From: CAZBSE01 sp964610385
GTDB lineage: Bacteria > Actinomycetota > Humimicrobiia > Humimicrobiales > Humimicrobiaceae
DNA length: 64,000 bases
Assembly (NCBI GenBank): GCA_964610385.1
Contig: CAZSXW010000008.1
Coordinates: 25,459 to 89,458 of the forward strand
Direction: 5' to 3'
Below the pieces are notes generated by a model, which saw only the letters and a program-made list of their open reading frames with translations, searched no databases and was not told the DNA's origin. Shown piece after piece: positions 26,508-35,337 of this stretch. Every line of letters begins with the position of its first letter. The first letter of the stretch is position 1. The position numbers and the translations under genes were made by a program.

Positions 26508-26849
26508 ATGAAAAAGTTGGATAAAATAGAGAGCAAATATTTAAAGACTGATATCCCTGAATTCAATCCCGGGGACAAGGTCAGGGTAAAAATAAAGATC
26601 AGTGAAGAAAATAAAGACAGGATTCAGATATTTGAGGGGATCGTTATAAAGATAAAAGGTTCAGGTATCAATAAAACATTTACAGTCAGAAAGATCTCTT
26701 TTAATAATGTAGGAGTCGAAAGAACTTTTCTTTTAAATTCACCTGTGATTCAATCCATCGAGCGTGTAAATGAGGGTATAGTTAAAAAAGCCAAGCTGTA
26801 TTATCTGAGAGATAAAGTAGGCAAGAAATCAAAGGTTAAGTTTAAATAA
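26508..26849 (+). CDS. rplS: Ribosomal protein bL19
   Basis: The 113-residue large-subunit protein has the family features DIPEFNPGDKVRVKIKI, QIFEGIVIKIKGSG and the C-terminal KAKLYYLRDKVGKKSKVK. It closes the rpsP-trmD-rplS block, 56 bases after trmD. Confidence 0.97.
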   Translation: MKKLDKIESKYLKTDIPEFNPGDKVRVKIKISEENKDRIQIFEGIVIKIKGSGINKTFTVRKISFNNVGVERTFLLNSPVIQSIERVNEGIVKKAKLYYLRDKVGKKSKVKFK

Positions 26850-26878
26850 AAATTAACGTATATGACTTTTCTATATTA

Positions 26879-27424
26879 ATGCCGCTCCCAAAAAAACAGG
26901 ATAAAACTAAAAAGCAAATCATTCTAAAAGAAATCCTGATATATACCATTGTAGTACTGGCAGCAGTTGTTTGTGCCACTCTGATAAGAATTTTCATGTT
27001 CGAACCCTTCATCGTACCCTCTCCCTCGATGGAACCTACATTAAGAGTAGGGGATAAAGTAATAATAAATAAGATAGCCTACAGGGTCGGCCATATTGAG
27101 AGAGGTGACATCGTGGCCTTTCATTCTCCTATAGAAGAAAAGGATCTGGTCAAGAGGGCGGTGGCTATTGAGGGAGATGAAATCACACTGACCAGTGAAG
27201 GTGAAATATATATAAACGGTGAAAAGATCACCGAAAGTTATGTACCAACAGATCAGGTTTTATCTTATATCAACCAGACCGTGACTTTAGGAGAGGATGA
27301 AGTATTTGTGATGGGAGATAATAGAAACAACAGTTTCGACAGCAGGTATTTTGGAGCTATTTCGGAAAAGGATATTTTTGGTGAATTTCTGATAATATAT
27401 TGGCCCCCTTCAAGGTGGTTTTAA
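26879..27424 (+). CDS. lepB: Signal peptidase I
   Basis: The enzyme removes signal peptides at the outer face of the membrane. The 181-residue protein has one N-terminal transmembrane helix (about 17-38) and the catalytic boxes PSPSMEPTL (Ser50), LVKRAVAIEGD (Lys92) and GDNRNNSFDSRYFG (about 145-158). A basic, lysine-rich start precedes the helix. It follows rplS and precedes rnhB, a common Gram-positive order. Confidence 0.95.
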   Translation: MPLPKKQDKTKKQIILKEILIYTIVVLAAVVCATLIRIFMFEPFIVPSPSMEPTLRVGDKVIINKIAYRVGHIERGDIVAFHSPIEEKDLVKRAVAIEGDEITLTSEGEIYINGEKITESYVPTDQVLSYINQTVTLGEDEVFVMGDNRNNSFDSRYFGAISEKDIFGEFLIIYWPPSRWF

Positions 27425-27430
27425 ATATTT

Positions 27431-28054
27431 ATGGAATTAAAAGAAGTAAGAAGACTTATAAATCTGTGCAGATATGAAGATGATCTATATATCACAGGCT
27501 ACAGGAGAATAGCGGGAGTAGATGAAGTGGGACGTGGTTCACTGGCGGGCCCTCTGGTAGCTGCAGCCGTTATTCTGGACAGAAGAAAATTAATAATTGA
27601 AAATATAGATGATTCCAAAAAGATCGCTGCGGAGAGAAGAAAATATATTTTTAAAAAAATAATCAAAAGCTGTCTGTGCTGGTCCGTAGCCAAGATATCT
27701 CCCGGCGAGATAGATAGACTTTCCATGGCCAGGGCTAATATCATCGCATTTAAAAGAGCGGTACGCGGTTTGAGAAAAAAGCCGGATATTATACTGGCGG
27801 ATTTTATTGGTGAGGATCTGGGTGACAAGTTTTTACCCATAGTAAAAGGTGATCAAATCAGTATTTCAATTGCCGCGGCTTCAATAATAGCTAAAGTGAT
27901 AAGGGATCAATTAATGTTAAAGTTATCAAAGCTTTATCCCGAGTATGGGTTTGAGCATAATAAGGGTTACGGTACTACCCAACATTTAAAAGCCCTCCAG
28001 AAGTTTGGTCCTACTATTATTCACAGGTCTTCTTTTAGAGGTGTCTTAAATTAA
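27431..28054 (+). CDS. rnhB: Ribonuclease HII
   Basis: This enzyme nicks RNA in RNA-DNA hybrids and removes misincorporated ribonucleotides. The 207-residue product has IAGVDEVGRGSLAGP with the catalytic Asp31-Glu32, the DDSKK segment, and KGDQISISIAAASIIAKV. The family's third acidic motif, usually IDG, is ADF here (about 120). The stop overlaps the proposed start of yraN. Confidence 0.93.
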   Translation: MELKEVRRLINLCRYEDDLYITGYRRIAGVDEVGRGSLAGPLVAAAVILDRRKLIIENIDDSKKIAAERRKYIFKKIIKSCLCWSVAKISPGEIDRLSMARANIIAFKRAVRGLRKKPDIILADFIGEDLGDKFLPIVKGDQISISIAAASIIAKVIRDQLMLKLSKLYPEYGFEHNKGYGTTQHLKALQKFGPTIIHRSSFRGVLN

Positions 28055-28427
28055 CAGTCCAAGTAAAAAAGATACAGGAAAGATAGGAGAATTAACCGCT
28101 CTGAAATACCTTAAAAATAAAGGGTATCTTATCCTGCACCAAAATTATAGAAATATATACGGCGAGATAGATCTTATAGCCAGAAAGGACGGTTATATTG
28201 TTTTTATAGAAGTGAAGACAAGGACTAATTTAACCTACGGGGACCCTCTGGAATCTATCGATGCAGCTAAAATTAAAAGGATAAGAAGAGTTGCCGATCT
28301 TTATACAGCAGGTGATAAGACTTCGGGACAGGATATCAGATTTGATGTTATTGCGGTAATAACAGACAGAGATCTGGCTGAAAATAATAGTCTTATAAAA
28401 GTAGAGCATATAAAAGATGCTTTCTAA
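28050..28427 (+). CDS. yraN: YraN/UPF0102 endonuclease-like protein, probable ATT start
   Basis: The full family sequence begins upstream of any ATG, GTG or TTG. Reading from ATT 28050 gives 125 residues with the N-terminal KIGELTALKYLKNKGYLIL, the core GEIDLI (38-43) and the nuclease-like EVKTR (54-58). An in-frame TAA lies at 28047-28049, directly before the ATT. AGAGGTG at 28037-28043 is correctly spaced (6 bases). The ATT overlaps the rnhB stop, typical of coupled genes. The first ATG (28212) would delete nearly all conserved motifs. The family has the restriction-endonuclease-like fold; its cellular role is not settled. rnhB-yraN-comM-dprA is a common order. Confidence 0.85.
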   Translation: MNSPSKKDTGKIGELTALKYLKNKGYLILHQNYRNIYGEIDLIARKDGYIVFIEVKTRTNLTYGDPLESIDAAKIKRIRRVADLYTAGDKTSGQDIRFDVIAVITDRDLAENNSLIKVEHIKDAF

Positions 28428-28452
28428 GAATTTTAATTCATTAATAGTTTTA

Positions 28453-28481
28453 TTGACGCATTAAAATTTTATTAATATAAT
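28453..28481 (+). promoter_or_regulatory. Near-consensus promoter before PAS/HD-GYP gene
   Basis: TTGACG (28453-28458) and a perfect TATAAT (28476-28481) are separated by 17 bases. This is one of the strongest-looking housekeeping-type promoters in the window, and it would give a leader of about 55 bases before ATG 28544. Confidence 0.65.
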
Positions 28482-28543
28482 GTTTAATAAAAGTATATTT
28501 ATATTACTTTATTAAAAGTATTAAAATATTAGTTTTAATTATT

Positions 28544-30667
28544 ATGTTAAAAGAAAAATCTCTTAAAAATAGTACAGATGAGAAAACATTCAAAGAATTG
28601 TTTGAACATATAAGCAGCGGCGTGGCCATATATGAAGTCAAAGGTGACGGCGATGATTTTATATTCAAAGATATCAATAAGGCTGGAGAGAAAATTGATG
28701 AAGTCAAAAAAAAGGATATTATAGGAAAAAGTGTTTTAAAGCTATTTCCGGAAATAAAAAACTTTGGAGTTCTTGACGTCTTCAAAAGGGTGTATAAAAC
28801 CGGTAAACCAGAAGAGCACCCTATAGCTTTTTACAGTGATAATAGAATTTCAGGTTGGAGGCGTAATTATGTCTACAAGCTGCCTACCGGCGAATTAGTG
28901 TCTGTATTTGATGATAGAACAAGACAGAAGGAGACGGAAGAATTACTGAAAATAAGTGAAGAGTTCGGTTCCAGTCTTATGAGGAATTCTCCCACTCCCA
29001 TCATGGTTTTGAATGCGGATTATTCTATGAGGTATATGAATCCTGCCCTTGAAAAGCTAACTGGCTATAAATTAGATGATATAATTGGTAAAAAGCCTCC
29101 TTACCCCTGGTGGGAAAAAGAGATGTATAAGGAAAGTGATAGATTTATCAAAGAAATATCTGAAAAGAAGGTCAGGTACGATGCCATGCCGATTATTACT
29201 AAAAGTGGAAAAACTGTGTATTTAGATATTACAACGACGCCTGTTAAAGACGAAGAGAAATTAAAGTATATAATTGGAACCGGTACAGACGTAACTGAAA
29301 GAAGAGAAGCAGTCAATATTATAGAATCCGAAAGGAATAAATTTAAGTCTTTGATAGAAGGGCTGGCAAATACTGAAATCGGCATAGACATAGTAGGACT
29401 TGATTATAAGATTTATTACCAGAACAGTGTTTTAGAAAAGAGATTCGGAAGCATGCCCGGTAAATTATGCTATCAAATATATATGGACAGGGATAAGCCC
29501 TGCAGCGATTGCAATATAAAAAATGCAGTAAGAGAGAAGAAAGTCTATGAGACAGAATTACAGGGTGGAGATAACAGATACTATAAAATACTTTCTGCCC
29601 CATTCCCGAACCCTGATGGTACTATTGATAAGGTAATTGAAGTAGTGAGTGATGAAACTGAAAGAAGGGAAACAGAAGCAGCTATAATAAAAAAAGAAGA
29701 AGACCTCAGAGAAGCTCAGAGGATTGCTCATATAGGATCTTTTAACCTGGATCTGCAGAATAATAAGGTAACCATGTCAGATGAAGTCTTTAAAATCTTA
29801 AAGATGGATCCTAAAAAATTTGATGGAAATTTCGATGTTATAGTGGATTTATTTCATCCGGATGATAAAGAATTTGCACTTGCAGCACTTGATAATGCAA
29901 TAAAAAATAAAACTTTTTTAGATATTGAGCATAGGGCTATACTTAGCGATAAAAGCGAGATCTTTATTGATGTAAAGGCAAAGCCTTTTTATGACAGTTC
30001 TCATAAACCTCAGAAATTAATAGGGACCTTAATGGATATAACCCAGCGTAAAAAAGCAGAGATCAAGTTACTTAAGAGTGAGGAAACACTTAAAAAGACT
30101 CTTAATGGTGCCATAAATACGCTGGCGGCAATAGTAGAGACAAAAGATCCTTATACTTACGGTCATCAGCAAAGAGTCTGCAAACTAGCAACGGTCATAG
30201 CAGAGGATCTTGGTATGGATGAGAAAAAAGTAGAAGCTATAAGGATTGCGTCATTGATACATGACATAGGAAAAGTGAACATACCGGCCTCGATTCTGTC
30301 CAAACCTGGTAAATTGACTGATATTGAATTTGATATGATAAAAACCCATCCCCAGCTAAGCTACAATATGTTAAAGAGAATTGAATTTCCTCTTCCTATT
30401 GTAGACATAATACTACAGCATCATGAAAAGATAGATGGTTCTGGTTATCCCAGAGGCTTAAAAGGAAAAGATATAATGATAGAAGCAAAGATATTGACTG
30501 TAGCCGATGTGGTAGAGGCTATGTCTTCTCACAGGCCTTACCGCCCTGCTCTGGGATTGGATGTGGCAATAGACGAGATTAGAAAAAATAAAGGTAAACT
30601 TTATGACCCCGATGTAGCTGATAGTTGTATTAGAATCGTTACTAAAAAGAAATTCAAATTTGATTGA
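28544..30667 (+). CDS. Multi-PAS sensor with HD-GYP cyclic-di-GMP phosphodiesterase domain
   Basis: The 707-residue protein has about four tandem PAS domains (roughly 15-125, 145-250, 265-375, 390-510), each ending in a typical TExR or TQRKKAE linker, followed by an HD-GYP domain. The latter has HDIGK (about 573-577) and HHEKIDGSGYPRGLKG (about 625-640), so hydrolysis of cyclic di-GMP is expected. The third PAS domain has a cysteine cluster (LCYQIY...PCSDCNIK) that could bind a metal or sense redox state. No membrane segment is seen, so it is probably cytoplasmic. It has its own promoter and interrupts the yraN-comM order. The signal sensed is unknown. Confidence 0.88.
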   Translation: MLKEKSLKNSTDEKTFKELFEHISSGVAIYEVKGDGDDFIFKDINKAGEKIDEVKKKDIIGKSVLKLFPEIKNFGVLDVFKRVYKTGKPEEHPIAFYSDNRISGWRRNYVYKLPTGELVSVFDDRTRQKETEELLKISEEFGSSLMRNSPTPIMVLNADYSMRYMNPALEKLTGYKLDDIIGKKPPYPWWEKEMYKESDRFIKEISEKKVRYDAMPIITKSGKTVYLDITTTPVKDEEKLKYIIGTGTDVTERREAVNIIESERNKFKSLIEGLANTEIGIDIVGLDYKIYYQNSVLEKRFGSMPGKLCYQIYMDRDKPCSDCNIKNAVREKKVYETELQGGDNRYYKILSAPFPNPDGTIDKVIEVVSDETERRETEAAIIKKEEDLREAQRIAHIGSFNLDLQNNKVTMSDEVFKILKMDPKKFDGNFDVIVDLFHPDDKEFALAALDNAIKNKTFLDIEHRAILSDKSEIFIDVKAKPFYDSSHKPQKLIGTLMDITQRKKAEIKLLKSEETLKKTLNGAINTLAAIVETKDPYTYGHQQRVCKLATVIAEDLGMDEKKVEAIRIASLIHDIGKVNIPASILSKPGKLTDIEFDMIKTHPQLSYNMLKRIEFPLPIVDIILQHHEKIDGSGYPRGLKGKDIMIEAKILTVADVVEAMSSHRPYRPALGLDVAIDEIRKNKGKLYDPDVADSCIRIVTKKKFKFD

Positions 30668-30759
30668 TACCTGAGTAGAAATCTTACTGGTCTTATTTAC
30701 TCAATCATTGTCGTTAGACTATAATTATAGTGTCCGATTGATTTAAGAAAGAGGATGCA

Positions 30760-30987
30760 ATGTCTTATTCACATTTAACTGATGAAGAATTAAGACGCCG
30801 TATTAAAGAACTTGAAGCAAAAGGCTATCGTGGAGCAACTAATCCTGAACTGCACGCTCTTAATTGTGAACAGACAAATCGATTATCTAATAGTGAACTA
30901 CTGGCACTTATTCGTTCCAGAGCTGCTGCGGGAAAACCTATTGCCAAACTTGCTGCAGCTGCAAGGAAAAGAGGCCTTTCCTTTTAA
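30760..30987 (+). CDS. Small unknown protein of atypical codon use
   Basis: I do not recognise this 75-residue protein. GAGG before ATG 30760 supports translation. It is helical and charged, with two similar leucine-rich pieces: HLTDEELRRRIKELEAKG and RLSNSELLALIRSRAAAGK. Five of its first arginines use CGC, CGT or CGA, while neighbouring genes use almost only AGA and AGG, so it may have been acquired recently. An overlapping frame (30812-30994) is open too but lacks a ribosome-binding site. It lies alone between the PAS/HD-GYP gene and comM. Confidence 0.55.
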   Translation: MSYSHLTDEELRRRIKELEAKGYRGATNPELHALNCEQTNRLSNSELLALIRSRAAAGKPIAKLAAAARKRGLSF

Positions 30988-31086
30988 TTATTAATTAACA
31001 TAATCTTTATTTTAATTCTAAAACCTTTCTATTCCTTATTTACATACGTAATTGACTATATGTGCATAAGCATATATAATTAGTTT

Positions 31087-32628
31087 ATGTTCTTCAAACT
31101 GGACAGCTTTACTTTGATGGGTATAAATGCCATAAAAGTATCGGTAGAAATACATATATCAAGAGGCCTGCCTGATTTTATTATTGTTGGCCTGCCGGGT
31201 AAAGCAGTAAACGAGTCAAGGCAGAGGGTAAGATCTGCTATTATTAACAGCGGGTTTGATTTTCCGGTTAAAAAGATCATCATAAACCTATCGCCGGCAG
31301 ATATAAAAAAGGACGGCTCCTTTTATGATCTGCCTATTGCACTTGCTATTCTTGCCGTAAGCGGCCAGATCGGATGCAGTTTTTTTAAAGACTGTTGTTT
31401 TATAGGGGAGCTCTCACTTGACGGAAACATAAATCCTGTAAAGGGTCTTATATCAATGGCAGAAGAAGCAAGGGTAATAGGCAAAAAATTTTTTTTTGTG
31501 CCTTTCAGGATCGCCAGGCAGGCCTCATTTATTCCGGGAATAGGTATTGTAGCGTGTAAAAACCTGACTGAAACCGCAGGAGCACTCTCTGATGAAAAAC
31601 AAATAATAAAGTTCCAATATAAAAACAAACACGTTTATCATGAATCCGGCACTGGCGGTCCGGATTTTAAAGATGTGAAGGGTCAGCTTAAAGCAAAAAG
31701 GGCACTAGAGATAGCGGTAAGCGGCAGGCACAACATAATGTTGATAGGGCCCCCGGGAAGCGGTAAGACCATGCTGGCTCAGAGGGCCGTCTCTATAATG
31801 CCGGTTCTGAATTTGGAAGAGTGTATAGAGGTCACCAAGATTTACAGTCTATATGAAAAATATGTTGACCGTTTGATATGGCAGAGGCCGTTTCGAAACC
31901 CACATCATACCGTAAGCAGAGTGGGGCTGGTAGGGGGAGGCATAAATCCCAGACCGGGCGAGATAAGTCTGGCTCATAAAGGGGTTCTTTTTTTAGATGA
32001 GTTTTCACAGTTTTCCAAAAATCTTATCGAGGACTTAAGGCAGCCGCTTGAAAACAAAAGGGTAGTCATAACCAGAAACCATATGTCTTACAGCTTTCCC
32101 TGTAATTTTATGCTGATTGCAGCTGTAAATCCCTGTTACTGCGGATATTTTGGGGATGAATCGGGTAAGTGTGTATGCAGTCTGAGGGAGGTAAAAAAAT
32201 TCTGGAAGAAAATGTCGGGTCCGGTGATGGACAGGATAGATATGAGAGTAACAGTATCGAGGCTGCCGGAAGGCGATTTTATAAAGCCGGAATGTACTGA
32301 AAATTCCAATGAGATAAGAAAAAGGGTCAAAAGAAGTATGGATATACAGGCAGAGAGATTTAAAGGTAAAGATATATACTACAATTCGGAGATAAAAATA
32401 GATATGGTAAATAAGTGGGTGAAAGATAGCGAGAAAATAAGAGAGTTAATATTCACCATCTCAAAAAAATATAAATTGACTGCCAGGGGGACTATCAGTA
32501 TCTTAAAAGTATCCAGAACTATAGCAGATCTGGAAGAGAGTAAATCTATCGAAGAAAATCATATTGCTGAGGCTGTACATTACCGTATCGGTTCCAGCTT
32601 CAATCCGGAGAGGATAATCGGCGTATGA
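31087..32628 (+). CDS. comM: YifB/ComM family AAA+ ATPase
   Basis: ComM-type proteins are AAA+ helicases that extend branch migration during natural transformation in some bacteria. The 513-residue product has an N-terminal Lon-protease-like domain (residues about 1-170, GLPGKAVNESRQRVRSA), Walker A GPPGSGKT (about 221-228), the Mg-chelatase-like stretch NPHHTVSRVGLVGGG and Walker B GVLFLDEF, then an MDRID motif. The stop overlaps the dprA start (ATGA), so the two are coupled. Confidence 0.93.
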   Translation: MFFKLDSFTLMGINAIKVSVEIHISRGLPDFIIVGLPGKAVNESRQRVRSAIINSGFDFPVKKIIINLSPADIKKDGSFYDLPIALAILAVSGQIGCSFFKDCCFIGELSLDGNINPVKGLISMAEEARVIGKKFFFVPFRIARQASFIPGIGIVACKNLTETAGALSDEKQIIKFQYKNKHVYHESGTGGPDFKDVKGQLKAKRALEIAVSGRHNIMLIGPPGSGKTMLAQRAVSIMPVLNLEECIEVTKIYSLYEKYVDRLIWQRPFRNPHHTVSRVGLVGGGINPRPGEISLAHKGVLFLDEFSQFSKNLIEDLRQPLENKRVVITRNHMSYSFPCNFMLIAAVNPCYCGYFGDESGKCVCSLREVKKFWKKMSGPVMDRIDMRVTVSRLPEGDFIKPECTENSNEIRKRVKRSMDIQAERFKGKDIYYNSEIKIDMVNKWVKDSEKIRELIFTISKKYKLTARGTISILKVSRTIADLEESKSIEENHIAEAVHYRIGSSFNPERIIGV

Positions 32629-33752
32629 AAAATAAAAACAGCGCTGAGATACTATACCTGCTGCTTGAAAAAAGAGTAAAGCCTGCAAGACTTATAGAGA
32701 TTTACCGGAAAAATTCCGGTAATATAAAAAAAACTTTGGATTATTTTTATCGATATAGCCAATTAAAGATTGGAGGAAAGGGAGCAAGAAATTTTTTACC
32801 CGGGCCGGACGGAGACCTTTATAAGAAAACATTGGATTTTATTTTAAAAAATAAGATAGGTGTGCTTGATATCGGCCAGGAAAGTTACCCGGATATATTA
32901 AGACATATATACTGTCCTCCCCCTGTGCTTTTTTATAAGGGCGGTAAAATAAAAAGCGCAGGTTTTTGTGTGGCTGTTGTAGGAAGTAGGAAGTGCAGTG
33001 CTTACGGCAGGGAGGCAGCGGAGTATATCGGCCGGAATTTATCCGGGATAGGAATAACGGTTATAAGCGGGCTTGCTGTAGGGATCGACGCCTGTGCACA
33101 AAAGGCAGCATTGAAAGAAAAGGGCGGGAGTATAGGTGTGCTGGGCTGTGGTATTGATGTAATATATCCTCCGGAAAATAGAGAACTTTATGAAACCATA
33201 CCGGAAAACGGCAGTATTGTAACTGAGTTTTTTCCTAAAACTCCTCCACTTAAATCTAATTTTCCAGTAAGAAATAGAATAATAAGCGGACTCTGTCGTG
33301 GAGTAGTAGTCGTAGAGGCGGGAGAAAGGAGCGGCGCCATTATAACAGGTGAAATGGCTTTGAAACAAAACCGGGAAGTGTTTGCAGTCCCTGGAAGTAT
33401 TTTTAATCCTATGAGCAGGGGCTGTCATAATCTGATAAAAAGCGGTGCAAAATTAATAGCTGGTATTGATGATATACTGGAAGAATTTTCCGATTACCAG
33501 AGGCAGGCTCTAAATATATCCAACAGGAGTAGATGCGATAAAATAAAAAAAGATGGAAACAGCGGCAGTAAAAAACTGACCTCGGACGAGTCCAGAGTCT
33601 ATGAATTTATAGGATACAAACCTAAAAGCATAGAAGAAATAGTAAAGTACAGCGGGCTAAAGGTCAGCAGTGCTTTAAGGATTTTGACCTCATTGGAAAT
33701 AAAACAACTTATCAAGGAAGACGGTTTTAATAAATACAGTAGATTGTTTTAG
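32625..33752 (+). CDS. dprA: DNA processing protein DprA
   Basis: DprA loads RecA on incoming single-stranded DNA. The 375-residue protein has the extended Rossmann fold typical of the family: VAVVGSRKCSAYGREAA, VISGLAVGIDACAQKAAL, FPVRNRIISGLC and VVVEAGERSGAIITGEMAL. A C-terminal winged-helix-like part follows (EIVKYSGLKVSSALRIL). It overlaps comM by four bases. comM and dprA together hint at some capacity for DNA uptake, but no uptake machinery is in this window. Confidence 0.94.
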   Translation: MKNKNSAEILYLLLEKRVKPARLIEIYRKNSGNIKKTLDYFYRYSQLKIGGKGARNFLPGPDGDLYKKTLDFILKNKIGVLDIGQESYPDILRHIYCPPPVLFYKGGKIKSAGFCVAVVGSRKCSAYGREAAEYIGRNLSGIGITVISGLAVGIDACAQKAALKEKGGSIGVLGCGIDVIYPPENRELYETIPENGSIVTEFFPKTPPLKSNFPVRNRIISGLCRGVVVVEAGERSGAIITGEMALKQNREVFAVPGSIFNPMSRGCHNLIKSGAKLIAGIDDILEEFSDYQRQALNISNRSRCDKIKKDGNSGSKKLTSDESRVYEFIGYKPKSIEEIVKYSGLKVSSALRILTSLEIKQLIKEDGFNKYSRLF

Positions 33753-33825
33753 GTTTTGTAATTGAATAAAATCTTTATTAGAATAATAATAGATTTTTAA
33801 TAAATCAGCAGCAGGGAGCAGGAAA

Positions 33826-34248
33826 ATGGCATTATTTAAAAAGAAGAAGGTCGGAAAGCCTAAAAACCCTCTTGGAAAAGCTTTATTTGATTATGATAAC
33901 ATACTCAGAAAGAATCTTAAGGGGATCATAAGTAGTGTAAAATTAAAAAAAAGACTTAATCCTGGAAGGACAAAAAAGATTTTGGAATATGTTTACAGGG
34001 AATTTGATGATATAACAGTTGGAATATCCAAGGAGAATTTAAAAATCAATTACAGATCGGATAAAATAAGATATATAATCATTAATATGATAGACAGACT
34101 TAAGACTCTTTTTAAAAAAGTAGAAGAACAGGATTTTGACCAGTTAAAATTTAACGTTGATAAAGCTGCTTCCGAAATTGGTAATATTGAAAATATCAGA
34201 GAGATCCTGAAAAAAAAGATGAAGGAAATCGAAAGCGATTATTTATAG
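33826..34248 (+). CDS. Unknown basic protein upstream of Xer recombinase
   Basis: I do not recognise this 140-residue protein. It is rich in lysine, starts with MALFKKKKVGKPKNP, and appears all-helical with no signal peptide, membrane segment or known motif. GGGAGCAGG lies just before ATG 33826, and AGA/AGG arginine codons match neighbours, so it is likely a real gene. It ends two bases before the xer start and is therefore probably co-translated with it. Confidence 0.6.
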   Translation: MALFKKKKVGKPKNPLGKALFDYDNILRKNLKGIISSVKLKKRLNPGRTKKILEYVYREFDDITVGISKENLKINYRSDKIRYIIINMIDRLKTLFKKVEEQDFDQLKFNVDKAASEIGNIENIREILKKKMKEIESDYL

Positions 34249-34250
34249 GT

Positions 34251-35165
34251 ATGGAATTATTTAACTGCCTTGAACTTTATATAAAATACTTGAAATATGA
34301 GAAAAATTTAAGCTTGAACTCCGTAAACTCCTACCGGAAAGATATCTTACAGCTGTTAAATTTTTTAAAACAAAGAAAAATCACCAGCCCCGGTGAACTT
34401 GACCTGGGTATCTTCAGGGAATTTTTAAAATCTCTGGACAGCTATGATTATTCAAACAGGACTATTATCAGAAAATATTCTTCCTTTATAAATTTTTTTA
34501 GATTTCTCGAAAGAAATGACTATATTAGCTCTCAATTGACGCAGGCTATAAATCCACCCCGTAAGCGGCAGAGGTTTTACTCATTTATGTCCGTAGGTGA
34601 GATGGAGAAGCTGTTTAAAAGCCTGAAGGCAGGTAAGAATTCGGAAATAAGGGACAGAGCAATAATAGAACTTCTTTATTCCACCGGTGCAAGGATCAGC
34701 GAAGTAGAGAATGTAAAGATCGACGATATCGATCTTAGAAATAATGAAATAATGGTCACCGGCAAGGGCAGAAAGCAGAGGCTGGTTTATTTGAATCAGG
34801 CAGCTGTTTTCTGGATAAAAGAGTATATTGAGGTAAGGGATAAAACGACATATCAGAGCCGAATATATAATAAGAAAGACAAACACTTGTTTTTGAACAA
34901 ATTTGGTAAGAAATTATCCTCGCGCAGCATAAGAAATATAGTCAAGAAATGTGTAAAAAAAGCGCTTATTGGAAAGAATATTACGCCCCATAGCATAAGG
35001 CATAGTTTTGCAACCCATCTTCTCCAGGAAGGAGCGGGGATAAGAGAAGTACAGGAACTCCTGGGGCATGAGAATATTACTACTACCCAGATATACTCGC
35101 ATTTAAACATTAGAAAGCTAAAAAAAGATTATAAAAAATTTCACCCCAGGGCAGAATTAAAATAA
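34251..35165 (+). CDS. xer: Tyrosine recombinase of the XerC/XerD family
   Basis: Xer recombinases resolve chromosome dimers at dif. The 304-residue protein has the N-terminal SAM-like core-binding domain (SLNSVNSYRKDILQLLNFL) and the catalytic set: Arg in TGARISEV (about 147), Lys in GKGRKQRL, HSIRHSFATHLL (about 247-258), LGHEN and Tyr in IYSHLN (about 282). Length is the housekeeping XerC/XerD size. The position after dprA and before rpsB is the usual place for xerC in Gram-positive bacteria; whether it is XerC-like or a single Xer cannot be decided here. No integrase-type partner genes or att sites are seen. Confidence 0.9.
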   Translation: MELFNCLELYIKYLKYEKNLSLNSVNSYRKDILQLLNFLKQRKITSPGELDLGIFREFLKSLDSYDYSNRTIIRKYSSFINFFRFLERNDYISSQLTQAINPPRKRQRFYSFMSVGEMEKLFKSLKAGKNSEIRDRAIIELLYSTGARISEVENVKIDDIDLRNNEIMVTGKGRKQRLVYLNQAAVFWIKEYIEVRDKTTYQSRIYNKKDKHLFLNKFGKKLSSRSIRNIVKKCVKKALIGKNITPHSIRHSFATHLLQEGAGIREVQELLGHENITTTQIYSHLNIRKLKKDYKKFHPRAELK

Positions 35166-35203
35166 GTAAGTGTTTTCTGCAGCGGTATTGAAGCTATTTA
35201 TTA

Positions 35204-35232
35204 TTGATTATTTGATGAAAGAAATGTATTAT
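35204..35232 (+). promoter_or_regulatory. Probable promoter for rpsB-tsf
   Basis: TTGATT (35204-35209) and TATTAT (35227-35232) are separated by 17 bases. The leader to the rpsB TTG would be about 100 bases and includes short complementary segments (ATTATGGT near 35270, ACCATAAG near 35313) that could support translational autoregulation of S2. Confidence 0.45.
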
Positions 35233-35337
35233 ACTAAACTTGAATATTAAAAACACACACCACTTGCGGCATTATGGTGAATGAAAAACCGTGGTTAAAG
35301 TGGTGGAGGAAAACCATAAGAACAAGGAGGTATTATT

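Noticed and set aside
28212..28427. yraN as a 71-residue gene from ATG 28212
   Set aside because: The conserved GEIDLI and EVKTR motifs lie upstream in the same frame.
30812..30994. Second ORF overlapping the 75-residue gene
   Set aside because: No ribosome-binding site and no plausible protein features; the other frame has a good site at 30760.
34251..35165. Xer as integrase of a mobile element
   Set aside because: Housekeeping length and conserved place between dprA and rpsB, with no att-like repeats or phage genes nearby.
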